Assembly: GCF_001666755.1 (NCBI RefSeq)
Contig: NZ_LZJC01000162.1
Coordinates: 62,001 to 126,000, forward strand
DNA: 64,000 bases
Origin: Mycobacterium sp. E1214
Lineage (GTDB): Bacteria; Actinomycetota; Actinomycetes; Mycobacteriales; Mycobacteriaceae
Direction: 5' to 3'
The position numbers and the translations under genes were made by a program. Within the stretch, counting starts at the first letter, position 1, and each line of letters starts with the position of its first letter. The notes under the pieces were generated by a model. The model saw only the letters and a list, made by a program, of their open reading frames with translations, was not told the DNA's origin and searched no databases. Of the stretch, positions 1 to 8,399 are shown piece by piece.

Positions 1-450
1 CTGGCGCACGTCGCCGAGGCCCAGGGCGTGGTCGCGGCCGAAACCATCGCGGGCGCAGAGACTTTGGCGTTGGGTGACTATCGCATGATGCCGCGCGCGA
101 CGTTCTGCCAGCCGCAGGTGGCCAGCTTCGGGCTCACCGAACAACAGGCCCGCGACGCGGGGCACGACGTGGTGGTCGCCAAGTTCCCGTTCACCGCCAA
201 CGCTAAGGCGCACGGGGTGGGTGACCCGAGCGGCTTCGTCAAGCTGATCGCCGACGCCAGGTACGGCGAGCTGTTGGGCGGGCACCTGATCGGCCACGAT
301 GTCTCCGAGCTGCTGCCCGAGCTGACGCTCGCGCAAAAGTGGGACCTGACGGCGACCGAGCTGGCGCGCAACGTGCACACGCACCCGACGCTGTCGGAGG
401 CGTTGCAAGAGTGCTTCCACGGCCTCATCGGCCACATGATCAACTTCTGA
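1..450 (+). CDS. lpdC: Dihydrolipoamide dehydrogenase, C-terminal part (start lies outside the window)
   Basis: The open frame runs in from the left edge and gives the last 149 residues. This is the C-terminal dimerisation domain of a flavoprotein disulfide reductase. It ends with the family motif HTHPTLSEA, whose His and Glu form the acid-base pair that serves the redox disulfide. In mycobacteria this enzyme is the E3 subunit of pyruvate and related dehydrogenases and also feeds the peroxidase system with AhpC and AhpD. The FAD and NAD domains and the active disulfide are outside the window. The next gene starts 5 bases after the stop codon. Confidence 0.95.
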   Translation: MAHVAEAQGVVAAETIAGAETLALGDYRMMPRATFCQPQVASFGLTEQQARDAGHDVVVAKFPFTANAKAHGVGDPSGFVKLIADARYGELLGGHLIGHDVSELLPELTLAQKWDLTATELARNVHTHPTLSEALQECFHGLIGHMINF

Positions 451-455
451 GCGCC

Positions 456-740
456 ATGAGGAGCACCGTCCGGCCGGAGACCCTCGCGGGCGCCATCGGC
501 GGCCTGGGAGCGGGTTACGTGCTGTGGCTGCTTGCCATTTCGATCGGCGAAGACACCGCGACGGCAAGCGTGTGGAGCCTGACGGTGTTGGTGGTGTCGG
601 CCGCGGTGGGCGTGATCGCGGCGCTGTGGGGCCTCTGGCAGCGCCGACGCCGCAGGTACGGGCTGGCGGCGCTGGCGTTCGGGCTGCCGGTGCTGCCGCT
701 GGTGTTGACGCTGGCCGTGCTGGCCGACCTCTACTTGTAG
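456..740 (+). CDS. Small conserved membrane protein (Rv0463-like)
   Basis: 94 residues from an ATG 5 bases after the lpdC stop, so probably cotranscribed with it. Three hydrophobic stretches are visible: about residues 10-28, 38-58 and 70-92. A basic cluster (QRRRRRYG) lies between the second and third, which suggests a cytoplasmic loop. No catalytic motif is seen and the function is unknown. The length and the position after lpdC match Rv0463 of M. tuberculosis. The last 10 bases overlap the convergent gene on the other strand. Confidence 0.85.
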   Translation: MRSTVRPETLAGAIGGLGAGYVLWLLAISIGEDTATASVWSLTVLVVSAAVGVIAALWGLWQRRRRRYGLAALAFGLPVLPLVLTLAVLADLYL

Positions 741-1300
741 CCGGCCGGGTTGTCCAGCGGGATGGCCAGCGCCGACATGGTCGCGGCCAGGCCGTCGTAT
801 TGGCTTGCCAGCAAGCAGAATTCGATGAGCTCGCGCCGGTCGAGGTGACCGGCCAGCGCGGCCCAGGTGTCGTCGGTGACGGTGCGCCTCTCGACGAACT
901 CGTCGGTCGCCGTCAGCAGGGCGCGCTGGCGTGCGCTCAACCGGTCCGCGGCCGCGACCGTGGTGTCGGGCCAGGCAAAGATCGCGGCCTGCAGGTCCGC
1001 GTCCAGGCCCTGGTTGCGGGCCATCCTGCGGTGATGCTGCAGCTCGTATTCGCAGTTCCGCAGGTGCGCGACGCGCAGGACCACCAGTTCGGCGTCGATC
1101 GCGGGCAGCCGGCCGCGCAGGAGGCGGCCGCTGTAGATGCTCCACGCCACAAACAGGGACCGGTGCTGCCCCAGCGTGGTGAACAGGTGCATCTCGGGCG
1201 CGCGGACGGTCCGCGCCGCCGCCTTGGCGAGCACCCAGTTGAGGGGGCCCAGCTCGCGGAACCGTCCCGACGGGATGCGGCCGACCGTCCCGCCCGTCAC
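731..1300 (-). CDS. Carboxymuconolactone decarboxylase / AhpD-like family protein (Rv0464c-like)
   Basis: 189 residues from a GTG start that overlaps the ramB stop (GTGA). The core NCEYELQHH has the Cys and His spacing of the CMD fold, but only one Cys rather than the CxxC pair of true AhpD, so a peroxidase-reductase role is not assured. Homologues are alkylhydroperoxidase-like proteins of unknown substrate. The overlap with ramB implies one transcript with that regulator. Its 3' end overlaps the convergent Rv0463-like gene by 10 bases. Confidence 0.88.
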   Translation of the reverse strand: MTGGTVGRIPSGRFRELGPLNWVLAKAAARTVRAPEMHLFTTLGQHRSLFVAWSIYSGRLLRGRLPAIDAELVVLRVAHLRNCEYELQHHRRMARNQGLDADLQAAIFAWPDTTVAAADRLSARQRALLTATDEFVERRTVTDDTWAALAGHLDRRELIEFCLLASQYDGLAATMSALAIPLDNPAGYK

Positions 1301-2721
1301 GGCTGCTTCACCAGGTAGGGCGACACCGTGCTGCGGTGCTCGTCGAGATCGAGCGCGTGGCCCAGCGCGGGGAAGGCCCGCTGCGGGCAGTTGTCGCGTT
1401 CGCAGACGCGGCAGCCCGCGCCGATGGGCGTGGCCACGACGTTGAGATCCCCCGACAAATCGAGTCCTTCCGAGTAGACGAGCCGGTGAGCGTGGCGCAA
1501 CTCGCAGCCCAGCCCGATCGCGAAGGTCTTACCCGGCTGACCATACCGGGCGGCGCGCCGCTCGACGGTGCGGGCCACCCACATGTAGTTGCGGCCGTCG
1601 GGCATCTGCGCTATCTGCACCAGGATCTTGCCCGGGTTGGCGAAGGTCTCGTAGACGTTCCACAACGGGCAGGTGCCGCCGCTGGAGGAGAAGTGAAAAC
1701 CGGTGGCGGACTGACGTTTTGACATGTTGCCGGCCCGGTCCACCCTGACGAAGGAGAAGGGCACGCCGCGCATCGAGGGCCGTTGCAACGTGGAGAGCCG
1801 GTGCGCGATGGTCTCGTAGCTGACCGAGTAGAACGAGGACAGCCGCTCGACGTCGTAGCGGAAATTCTCCGCGACGTCGTGGAACTGCCGGTACGGCAGC
1901 ACCGTCGCGGCGGCGAAATAGTTGGCCAGGCCCAACCGGGCGAGCGTGTGTGACTCGTCGCTGGTGAACTTGCCGTCGGTGACCAGGGCGTCGATCAGGT
2001 CACCGAATTCGAGGTAGGCCAATTCGGCGGCCATCTTGAACACCTGCTGCCCCAGCGACAGGTGGTTGCTGATCTCCAGCGTCTTGGTCTGCGGCTCGTA
2101 GCGGTGTAATACCGTGTCGCCCAAGTCGATTCGACGGTTGATGTGCACCCCGTGCACCTCGGTGAGCCGGCGGTTCAACTCCCGGGCCAGGTCGCCGTGG
2201 TGCAGGCGCATCTTGCTGGTGAGGTCCTCGGCGGCGGTGTCCAGCTCGTGCAGATAATTCTGGCGCTGGTAGAAGTAGTCGCGGACTTCCTCGTGCGGCA
2301 TGGTGATCGAACCGCTGCCGCTGCCGTCGGAGTAGCGCTCCTCGGTGGCGGCGGCGAGCTGGGCCGTGGTGATGCGGTAGCGGCGGTGCAGGTTGACCAC
2401 CGCGCGGGCCAGCGCGGGATGCGCGCTGACCATCTCGGCAACCTCGGTCGGGTCCACGTCGATGTCGAGGTCCCGGTCCATCGTCACCTCGCGCAGCTCG
2501 GCGACCAGGCGGGTGTCGTCGTGTGAGGCGAAGAAGGTGGCGTCCACCCCGAACACCTCGGTGATGCGCAGCAGCACGGCCACGGTCAGCGGGCGGACGT
2601 CGTGCTCGATCTGGTTGAGGTAGCTCGGGGAGATCTCCAGCATCTGCGCGAGCGCGGCCTGGGAAAACCCACGCTCGCTGCGCAACTGGCGCACGCGTGA
2701 CCCCACGAAGGTTTTCGACAC
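1297..2721 (-). CDS. ramB: Transcriptional regulator of acetate and glyoxylate metabolism, RamB
   Basis: 474 residues from a GTG start, the same length as M. tuberculosis RamB. An in-frame ATG 21 bases further upstream (2742) would add seven residues but has no better ribosome site. An N-terminal helix-turn-helix (about residues 1-60, with the pattern SQAALAQMLEISPSYLNQIE) is followed by a long effector part of the IrrE/ScfR-type family, ending in a Cys-containing segment (CRVCERDNCPQRA). RamB represses isocitrate lyase and its own gene on carbon sources that do not need the glyoxylate shunt. icl lies about 1.2 kb away, and both promoters carry the same paired box. Confidence 0.95.
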   Translation of the reverse strand: MSKTFVGSRVRQLRSERGFSQAALAQMLEISPSYLNQIEHDVRPLTVAVLLRITEVFGVDATFFASHDDTRLVAELREVTMDRDLDIDVDPTEVAEMVSAHPALARAVVNLHRRYRITTAQLAAATEERYSDGSGSGSITMPHEEVRDYFYQRQNYLHELDTAAEDLTSKMRLHHGDLARELNRRLTEVHGVHINRRIDLGDTVLHRYEPQTKTLEISNHLSLGQQVFKMAAELAYLEFGDLIDALVTDGKFTSDESHTLARLGLANYFAAATVLPYRQFHDVAENFRYDVERLSSFYSVSYETIAHRLSTLQRPSMRGVPFSFVRVDRAGNMSKRQSATGFHFSSSGGTCPLWNVYETFANPGKILVQIAQMPDGRNYMWVARTVERRAARYGQPGKTFAIGLGCELRHAHRLVYSEGLDLSGDLNVVATPIGAGCRVCERDNCPQRAFPALGHALDLDEHRSTVSPYLVKQP

Positions 2722-2754
2722 GCTTTTCAGGGTACGACGCATTGCGAAGTTGCG

Positions 2755-2772
2755 CTTCGCAGAGTTCGCAGA
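2755..2772 (+). promoter_or_regulatory. Probable RamB operator in the ramB promoter
   Basis: On the plus strand TTCGCA occurs twice 9 bases apart (2756-2761 and 2765-2770), inside the string CTTCGCAGAGTTCGCAGA. The same arrangement stands before icl at 3766-3783. Immediately to the left, GCGAAG (2744-2749) is the inverted copy of CTTCGC (2755-2760). The site lies 33-50 bases upstream of the ramB GTG, where autorepression would act. That RamB binds its own promoter and icl is known; assigning this string to it is inference. Confidence 0.6.
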
Positions 2773-2882
2773 GCTCGACGTCGGGTCAGGTTTGGCATTC
2801 GGCGCGCCGCGTTGGCATGATTCGCAACAAGGCCCCAGGGCTAGCCTGAGGTGACCAACCAGGAGGAAATGGGAGCGACGCC

Positions 2883-3677
2883 GTGAGCCTGGACAAACAA
2901 CTGATGCCGGTGCCCGACGGCCACCCCGACGTCTTCGACCGCGAATGGCCGCTGCGCGTCGCCGACATCGACCGCACGGGACGCCTGCGCCTGGACGCGG
3001 CCGCCCGGCACATCCAGGACATCGGCCAGGACCAGCTTCGCGAGATGGGCTTCGAGGAGACCCATCCCTTGTGGATCGTCCGGCGCACCATGGTGGACCT
3101 GATCAAGCCGATCGAGTTCGGTGACATGCTGCGCTGTCGGCGCTGGTGCTCGGGCACCTCCAACCGGTGGTGCGAGATGCGGGTGCGCATCGACGGCCGC
3201 AAGGGTGGGCTCATCGAATCCGAGGCGTTCTGGATCAACATCAACCGGGACACCCAGATGCCGTCGCGCATCGCCGACGACTTCCTGGCGGGCCTGCACA
3301 AGACGACCTCCGTCGACCGGCTGCGGTGGAAGTCGTACCTGAAGCCGGGCAGCCGCGACGACGCGGTCGAGATCCACGAGTTCCCCGTGCGCGTCACCGA
3401 CATCGACCTGTTCGACCACATGAACAATTCGGTGTACTGGAGCGTGGTCGAGGACTATCTGGCGTCGCATCTGGCGCTGATGGCGCGGCCGCTGCGCATC
3501 ACGATCGAGCACGAGGCGCCGGTCGCGCTGGGCGACAAGTTGGAGATCATCTCCCACTTGCACCCCGCGGGATCCACCGATCAGTTCGGCCCGAACCTCA
3601 CCGATCGGCCTGTTACAACGCTCACATATGCGGTCGGCGACGAGACGAAAGCCGTCGCCGCGCTCTTCAACCGCTAA
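2883..3677 (+). CDS. Acyl-ACP thioesterase-like protein, double hotdog (Rv0466-like)
   Basis: 264 residues from a GTG preceded by AGGAGG (2861-2866). It has two hotdog domains, roughly residues 10-140 and 150-262. The second holds the motif DIDLFDHMNNSVYW, the bacterial and plant FatA-type signature with its catalytic Asn/His region. The family hydrolyses acyl chains from acyl carrier protein; the chain length used here cannot be read from sequence. The gene lies between the divergently transcribed ramB and icl. Confidence 0.9.
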   Translation: MSLDKQLMPVPDGHPDVFDREWPLRVADIDRTGRLRLDAAARHIQDIGQDQLREMGFEETHPLWIVRRTMVDLIKPIEFGDMLRCRRWCSGTSNRWCEMRVRIDGRKGGLIESEAFWININRDTQMPSRIADDFLAGLHKTTSVDRLRWKSYLKPGSRDDAVEIHEFPVRVTDIDLFDHMNNSVYWSVVEDYLASHLALMARPLRITIEHEAPVALGDKLEIISHLHPAGSTDQFGPNLTDRPVTTLTYAVGDETKAVAALFNR

Positions 3678-3765
3678 CCGGACAAGCGTCCCGTTAAATG
3701 CCCAGCTGACCTGCGGATTCTTGTTACCGGCGGGTAGATTCTGAAACGGTTCAGTTCCCCCGCAG

Positions 3766-3783
3766 CTTCGCAAGATTCGCAAA
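3766..3783 (+). promoter_or_regulatory. Probable RamB operator upstream of isocitrate lyase
   Basis: TTCGCAA is repeated at 3767-3773 and 3776-3782, a 9-base period, in a string differing from the ramB promoter site at only a few positions. It is about 160 bases before the icl start, in a 267-base intergenic region that is AT-richer than its surroundings. I see no second obvious operator there. Related mycobacterial boxes bind RamB; the match here is by pattern only. Confidence 0.6.
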
Positions 3784-3944
3784 TACGGGCGGTGCCGTTG
3801 CTGAAATTGGCAACTGAAATGGGTGGACCTGCGGGAACATGGTGTGCCATCTTCGAGTTAGCACATCAGCGAAGTTAAGCACGTAGCTACCGCCGGTGAG
3901 GCCTTCTGCAATCCAGTAGTGAAGATCGTGAAGGAGCATGCCCA

Positions 3945-5231
3945 ATGTCTGTCGTTGGCACCCCCAAGAGCGCCGAACAGATCAAGAAGGACTGGGACAC
4001 CAACCCCCGTTGGAAGGGTGTCACCCGCACCTACAGCGCCGAGGACGTCGTCGCGCTGCAGGGCACCGTCGTGGAGGAGGCCACCCTGGCCCGGCGCGGC
4101 GCCGAGGTCCTGTGGGAGCAGCTGCACGACCTGGAGTACATCAACGCGCTGGGCGCGCTGACGGGCAACATGGCCGTCCAGCAGGTCCGCGCCGGCCTGA
4201 AGGCCATCTACCTGTCGGGTTGGCAGGTCGCCGGTGACGCGAACCTGTCCGGCCACACCTACCCGGACCAGAGCCTGTACCCGGCCAACTCGGTGCCGCA
4301 GGTGGTCCGCCGCATCAACAACGCGCTGCTGCGCGCCGACGAGATCGCCAAGGTCGAGGGCGACACCTCGGTCGAGAACTGGCTGGCCCCGATCGTCGCC
4401 GACGGTGAGGCCGGTTTCGGTGGTGCGCTCAACGTCTACGAGCTGCAGAAGGCGATGATCGCCGCCGGTGTGGCCGGTTCGCACTGGGAGGACCAGCTGG
4501 CCTCGGAGAAGAAGTGCGGCCACCTCGGTGGCAAGGTGCTGATCCCGACACAGCAGCACATCCGCACCCTGACCTCGGCCCGCCTCGCGGCCGACGTCGC
4601 CGACGTGCCGACCGTCGTGATCGCGCGCACCGACGCCGAGGCCGCCACGCTGATCACCTCCGACGTCGACGAGCGCGACCAGCCGTTCATCACCGGTGAG
4701 CGGACCAAGGAGGGCTTCTACCGGGTCCGCAACGGGCTGGAGCCCTGCATCGCGCGGGCCAAGGCCTACGCGCCGTTCTCCGACCTGATCTGGATGGAGA
4801 CCGGTACCCCGGACCTCGAGCTGGCCGCCAAGTTCGCCGAGGGCGTCAAGTCCGAGTTCCCCGACCAGATGCTGGCCTACAACTGCTCGCCGTCGTTCAA
4901 CTGGAAGAAGCACCTCGACGACAGCACCATCGCGAAGTTCCAGAAGGAGCTTGGCGCAATGGGATTCAAGTTCCAGTTCATCACGCTGGCCGGCTTCCAC
5001 GCCCTCAACTACTCGATGTTCGATCTGGCCTACGGCTACGCCCGCAACCAGATGAGCGCTTACGTCGAGCTGCAGGAGCGCGAGTTCGCCGCCGAGGAGC
5101 GCGGCTACACCGCCACCAAGCACCAGCGCGAGGTGGGTGCCGGTTACTTCGACCGCATCGCCACCACGGTGGACCCGACCTCGTCGACCACCGCGCTGAC
5201 GGGCTCCACCGAAGAGGGGCAGTTTCACTGA
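3945..5231 (+). CDS. icl1: Isocitrate lyase (glyoxylate shunt and methylcitrate cycle)
   Basis: 428 residues from an ATG with an AAGGAG ribosome site 8 bases upstream. The catalytic loop KKCGH is intact with Cys at residue 191, the same number as in M. tuberculosis Icl1. It splits isocitrate to glyoxylate and succinate, and in mycobacteria also methylisocitrate to pyruvate and succinate, which allows growth on fatty acids and cholesterol. This is the short prokaryotic form. Control by RamB is likely from the paired boxes upstream. fadB2 follows after about 200 bases holding a repeat and a terminator. Confidence 0.98.
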   Translation: MSVVGTPKSAEQIKKDWDTNPRWKGVTRTYSAEDVVALQGTVVEEATLARRGAEVLWEQLHDLEYINALGALTGNMAVQQVRAGLKAIYLSGWQVAGDANLSGHTYPDQSLYPANSVPQVVRRINNALLRADEIAKVEGDTSVENWLAPIVADGEAGFGGALNVYELQKAMIAAGVAGSHWEDQLASEKKCGHLGGKVLIPTQQHIRTLTSARLAADVADVPTVVIARTDAEAATLITSDVDERDQPFITGERTKEGFYRVRNGLEPCIARAKAYAPFSDLIWMETGTPDLELAAKFAEGVKSEFPDQMLAYNCSPSFNWKKHLDDSTIAKFQKELGAMGFKFQFITLAGFHALNYSMFDLAYGYARNQMSAYVELQEREFAAEERGYTATKHQREVGAGYFDRIATTVDPTSSTTALTGSTEEGQFH

Positions 5232-5303
5232 GACCGAGCGGGCTTTAGGCCGCGAGGGTGAAGTGAAACCGGCGGGTTGAGTCACTGAGACCGAGCGGGC
5301 TTT
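5225..5303 (+). repeat. 22-base perfect direct repeat, first copy spanning the icl stop codon
   Basis: The same 22 bases occur at 5225-5246 and 5282-5303, 57 bases apart. The first copy includes the last codons and stop of icl, while the second is untranslated. The sequence after each copy is also loosely alike (a GGCC-rich stretch then AGG). It looks like a local duplication of the icl 3' end. No open frame uses the second copy. Confidence 0.8.
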
Positions 5304-5358
5304 GGCCCGAAGGACTGAGCCGCTAGAGGAACCAAGCCGTAGATCCGGCTGAAGTAGC

Positions 5359-5393
5359 ATAGGCCCCGCCCAGCGATCCTGGGCGGGGCCTAT
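5359..5393 (+). terminator. Strong hairpin between icl and fadB2
   Basis: A perfect 15-base stem (5359-5373 with 5379-5393) closes a 5-base loop. The stem is GC-rich in the middle and AT at its base. There is no T-run, as is usual for mycobacterial terminators. It ends 38 bases before the fadB2 start, so it should stop icl transcription, and fadB2 would then need a promoter in a very short space or depend on readthrough. Confidence 0.8.
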
Positions 5394-5431
5394 TGCGGTG
5401 CAAGGCGATACAACGTCGAAAGAAGAAGACA

Positions 5432-6295
5432 GTGAGTGACGCAGGGATTCAGCGAGTGGGCGTAGTCGGGGCCGGTCAGATGGGGTCCGGCATCGCCGAG
5501 GTCTCCGTGCGCGCCGGCGTCGACGTGACGGTGTTCGAGACCACCGACGCCCTGATCACCGCGGGGCGCAACCGCATCGTGAAGTCGCTGGAGCGCGGCG
5601 TCAGCGCGGGCAAGGTCACTGAGCGGGAACGCGACCGGGCGCTGAGCCAGCTGACCTTCACCACCGACCTCAAGGACCTGGCCGACCGCCAGCTGGTCAT
5701 CGAGGCGATCATCGAGGACGACGCCGTCAAGGCGCAGGTGTTCGCCGAACTCGACCGGGTCATCACCGACCCGGACGCGGTACTCGCGTCCAACACCTCC
5801 AGCATCCCGATCATGAAGATCGCCGCGGCCACCAAGAACCCGCAACGGGTGCTGGGCCTGCACTTCTTCAACCCGGTCCCGGTGCTGCCGCTGGTCGAAC
5901 TGGTCAGCACGCTCGTCACCGACGAGGCCGCCGCCGCCAGGACCGAACAGTTCGCCAGCGCGGTGCTGGGCAAGCAGGTGGTGCGCTGCTCCGACCGGTC
6001 CGGTTTCGTCGTCAACGCGCTGCTGGTGCCCTACCTGCTCTCGGCGGTCCGCATGGTCGAAGCGGGGTTCGCCAGCATCGAGGACGTCGACAAAGCCGTG
6101 GTCGCCGGGCTGTCGCACCCCATGGGCCCGCTGCGGCTGTCCGATCTGGTGGGGCTGGACACGCTGAAGCTCATCGCGGACAAGATGTTCGAGGAATTCA
6201 AGGAGCCACACTTCGCTCCGCCGCCGCTGCTACTGCGCATGGTGGAGGCGGGCCGGCTGGGCAAGAAGACGGGGCAGGGCTTCTACTCGTACTGA
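5432..6295 (+). CDS. fadB2: 3-hydroxybutyryl-CoA / 3-hydroxyacyl-CoA dehydrogenase
   Basis: 287 residues from a GTG behind a purine-rich AGAAGAAG. The N-terminal NAD fold has GAGQMGSGIAEV, followed by the HFFNPVPVLPLVE substrate segment and a helical C-terminal domain with the GLSHPMGPL motif. It oxidises (3S)-hydroxyacyl-CoA in fatty acid beta-oxidation, or runs in reverse. An open frame extends upstream to 5393, but that would put the start within the terminator stem and add non-conserved residues. M. tuberculosis carries umaA after this gene; here pcaA follows directly. Confidence 0.95.
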   Translation: MSDAGIQRVGVVGAGQMGSGIAEVSVRAGVDVTVFETTDALITAGRNRIVKSLERGVSAGKVTERERDRALSQLTFTTDLKDLADRQLVIEAIIEDDAVKAQVFAELDRVITDPDAVLASNTSSIPIMKIAAATKNPQRVLGLHFFNPVPVLPLVELVSTLVTDEAAAARTEQFASAVLGKQVVRCSDRSGFVVNALLVPYLLSAVRMVEAGFASIEDVDKAVVAGLSHPMGPLRLSDLVGLDTLKLIADKMFEEFKEPHFAPPPLLLRMVEAGRLGKKTGQGFYSY

Positions 6296-6430
6296 CGAGG
6301 CGTGCGGCGCCGCGCGAAACATGCTGGGGCGCAACGACACCCGATACGGTAGCCCTGGGCGGTAGGCGCGCGAAACCCCAAGCCGGACAGCGCCCGCCGG
6401 CGACGGCCAGTTGAAAGCCGCCCTGGCGGA

Positions 6431-7303
6431 CTACTTTTGCAACTTCTCCAGCGTGAACTGGTCGACGTCGGTGTACCCCTCGTGGAACAGCTTCGCGCAG
6501 CCGGTCAGGTACTTCATGTAGCGGTCGTAGACCTCTTCGGACTGGATCGCGATGGCCTCGTCGCGGCGGGCCTCCAGGGCGGCCGCCCACGTCTCCAGCG
6601 TGCGGGCGTAGTGCAGCTGCAGCGACTGGACGCGCGTCAGTTCGAACCCCGCCGTCACGCCGTACTCGCCGACGGTCTGCGGCGTCGGAAGCCAACCGCC
6701 GGGGAAGATCTCGGCCAAGATGAATTGCGAAAACTGCACGATTTCGTGCGTCAGCTTCATGCCGCGCGCGCGGGCGTCCTTGAACGAAGGCCGAACGATG
6801 GTGTGCAGCAACATCACTCCGCCGGGCGGCAGCGCCTCGTAGGCCATCTTGAAGAAGCGGCCGTAGCGTTGCCGGCCGAAGTGTTCGAACGCGCCGATCG
6901 AGACGATCCGGTCCACCGGCTCGTGGAACTTCTCCCAGCCCTCCAGCAGCACCCGACGGGTGCGCGAGGTGTCCATCTCGTCGAACTTCTTCTGCACGTG
7001 CTGCGCCTGGTTCTCCGACAGCGTCAGGCCCACGACGTTGACGTCGTACTTCTCGATAGCCCGCCGCATGGTGGCCCCCCACCCGCACCCGATGTCGAGC
7101 AACGTCATGCCGGGTTGCAGCTTCAGCTTGCCCAGCGCCAGATCGATCTTGGCGAGCTGCGCCTCTTCCAGGGTCATGTCGTCACGCTCGAAGTAGGCGC
7201 AGCTGTAGGTCTGCGTGGGATCGAGGAACAACCGGAAGAAGTCATCGGACAGGTCGTAGTGGGCCTGCACGTTGCCAAAATGCGGCGTGAGCTGGACGGA
7301 CAT
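6431..7303 (-). CDS. pcaA: Mycolic acid cyclopropane synthase PcaA (proximal, alpha-mycolate)
   Basis: 290 residues, close to the usual 287. An intact SAM site LLDIGCGWG (about residues 70-78), the GAFEHFG segment and the C-terminal TGCAKLF region mark a mycolate cyclopropane synthase. The N-terminus (MSVQLTPHFGNVQAHYDLSD) is that of PcaA rather than of UmaA or the Mma enzymes. It uses S-adenosylmethionine to cyclopropanate the proximal double bond of alpha-mycolates. The umaA gene beside it in M. tuberculosis is missing. Its promoter must lie in the 186 bases before the start. Confidence 0.93.
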   Translation of the reverse strand: MSVQLTPHFGNVQAHYDLSDDFFRLFLDPTQTYSCAYFERDDMTLEEAQLAKIDLALGKLKLQPGMTLLDIGCGWGATMRRAIEKYDVNVVGLTLSENQAQHVQKKFDEMDTSRTRRVLLEGWEKFHEPVDRIVSIGAFEHFGRQRYGRFFKMAYEALPPGGVMLLHTIVRPSFKDARARGMKLTHEIVQFSQFILAEIFPGGWLPTPQTVGEYGVTAGFELTRVQSLQLHYARTLETWAAALEARRDEAIAIQSEEVYDRYMKYLTGCAKLFHEGYTDVDQFTLEKLQK

Positions 7304-7489
7304 CGCGAGGAGGGCCTTTCTATTTTCGGAAGCAGGGGAGGGCGGCCGACCAGCGGGCCTCGCATCACCCCCGATGCATCCCCTGCATGCTAGCCCTTTG
7401 GGCGGCTGTCGCGCCTTCCCCGGCGCACTCTAGCGTCACACGGAAGGGCCGAAATACCCAAAACGGCACTCGTCAGCAAATGGCTTCTG

Positions 7490-8209
7490 CTATAACGCGG
7501 ATCCGTCTCGGCGGTCGCGGGGCGGCACCATCGGCGAGGGGTGGGGTTCGGCGCGGAATTGTTCGAGCGATCCGCCGACCTCCACGATGCCCTTGAGGGC
7601 GTTCCAGCTCAGCATCGTCAAGTAATCGATCAACGCGTCCCGGCTCATCCGGGGGTCCGACATCCACGAGTGCGTGGCCAACTGCACGCCGCCGACGATC
7701 AGATAGGACCAGGGCTCGACGCCGCCGGTGTCCATGCCGGCCTGCTGCATCCGCCGGCGGATCATGACCGCCAGCATCCGGGCGATGATCCGCTCGGAAT
7801 CGGCGATCACCTTGCTCTTGCTGGCCGAGTTGTTGGTCATCACGAACCGGTACGGCTCCGGCTCGTTGGCGACGGTCTCGACGTACACCCGGATGACCTC
7901 GCGGGCCAGATCGAACCCGTCCAGGTTCGATGTGAGGGCGGCGGCCATGTTGGGAATCAGGGTGGTCTGGGTGAACCGCATCATCACCGCGGTCGTCAGG
8001 TCGTTCTTGTCGACGAAGTAGCGGTACAACACGGTCTTGGAAACGCCGATCTCCGCGGCGATCTCGTCCATGCTCAGAGCGCCGCCGTGCCGGCGAATCG
8101 CGTCGATCGTGCCGTCGACGAGCTCGTTGCGGCGCTCCACCTTGTGCTGGTGCCAGCGCCGCTTGCGGCCGTCCATTTTGACGCTCACAACCGAGATTTG
8201 CTCTGTCAC
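7490..8209 (-). CDS. madR: TetR-family regulator MadR (mycolate desaturase regulator)
   Basis: 239 residues from a GTG. An N-terminal TetR helix-turn-helix is seen at about residues 35-75 (SMDEIAAEIGVSKTVLYRYFVDK), followed by a helical ligand domain. Upstream codons remain open to 8515, but they overlap the divergent gene and are not conserved in character. Rv0472c, which this matches in position and N-terminal sequence, is reported as MadR, controlling the acyl-ACP desaturase genes desA1 and desA2. It is divergent from the DUF445 membrane gene, with 190 bases between. Confidence 0.88.
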   Translation of the reverse strand: MTEQISVVSVKMDGRKRRWHQHKVERRNELVDGTIDAIRRHGGALSMDEIAAEIGVSKTVLYRYFVDKNDLTTAVMMRFTQTTLIPNMAAALTSNLDGFDLAREVIRVYVETVANEPEPYRFVMTNNSASKSKVIADSERIIARMLAVMIRRRMQQAGMDTGGVEPWSYLIVGGVQLATHSWMSDPRMSRDALIDYLTMLSWNALKGIVEVGGSLEQFRAEPHPSPMVPPRDRRDGSAL

Positions 8210-8399
8210 TATCGTCAATTTCCGTTCACTCGACGCCCTCGATCTTACGGCGGTGAGGCGGGGTTTGAGTCCTCGGCACCGGCCCCCGGGGTTGCCGCGA
8301 GCTGTGTCGTCGCACCAATCGGCCGCGAAGATAGATGATGGTGTGGTGGTACACAGGGCCTCGCAAGGAGGCGAACCGACGCACGCGCCGGCAGTGGGC

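Noticed and set aside
5393..5431. Earlier fadB2 start within the terminator
   Set aside because: It would start at the end of the hairpin and add residues absent from the family. GTG 5432 fits.
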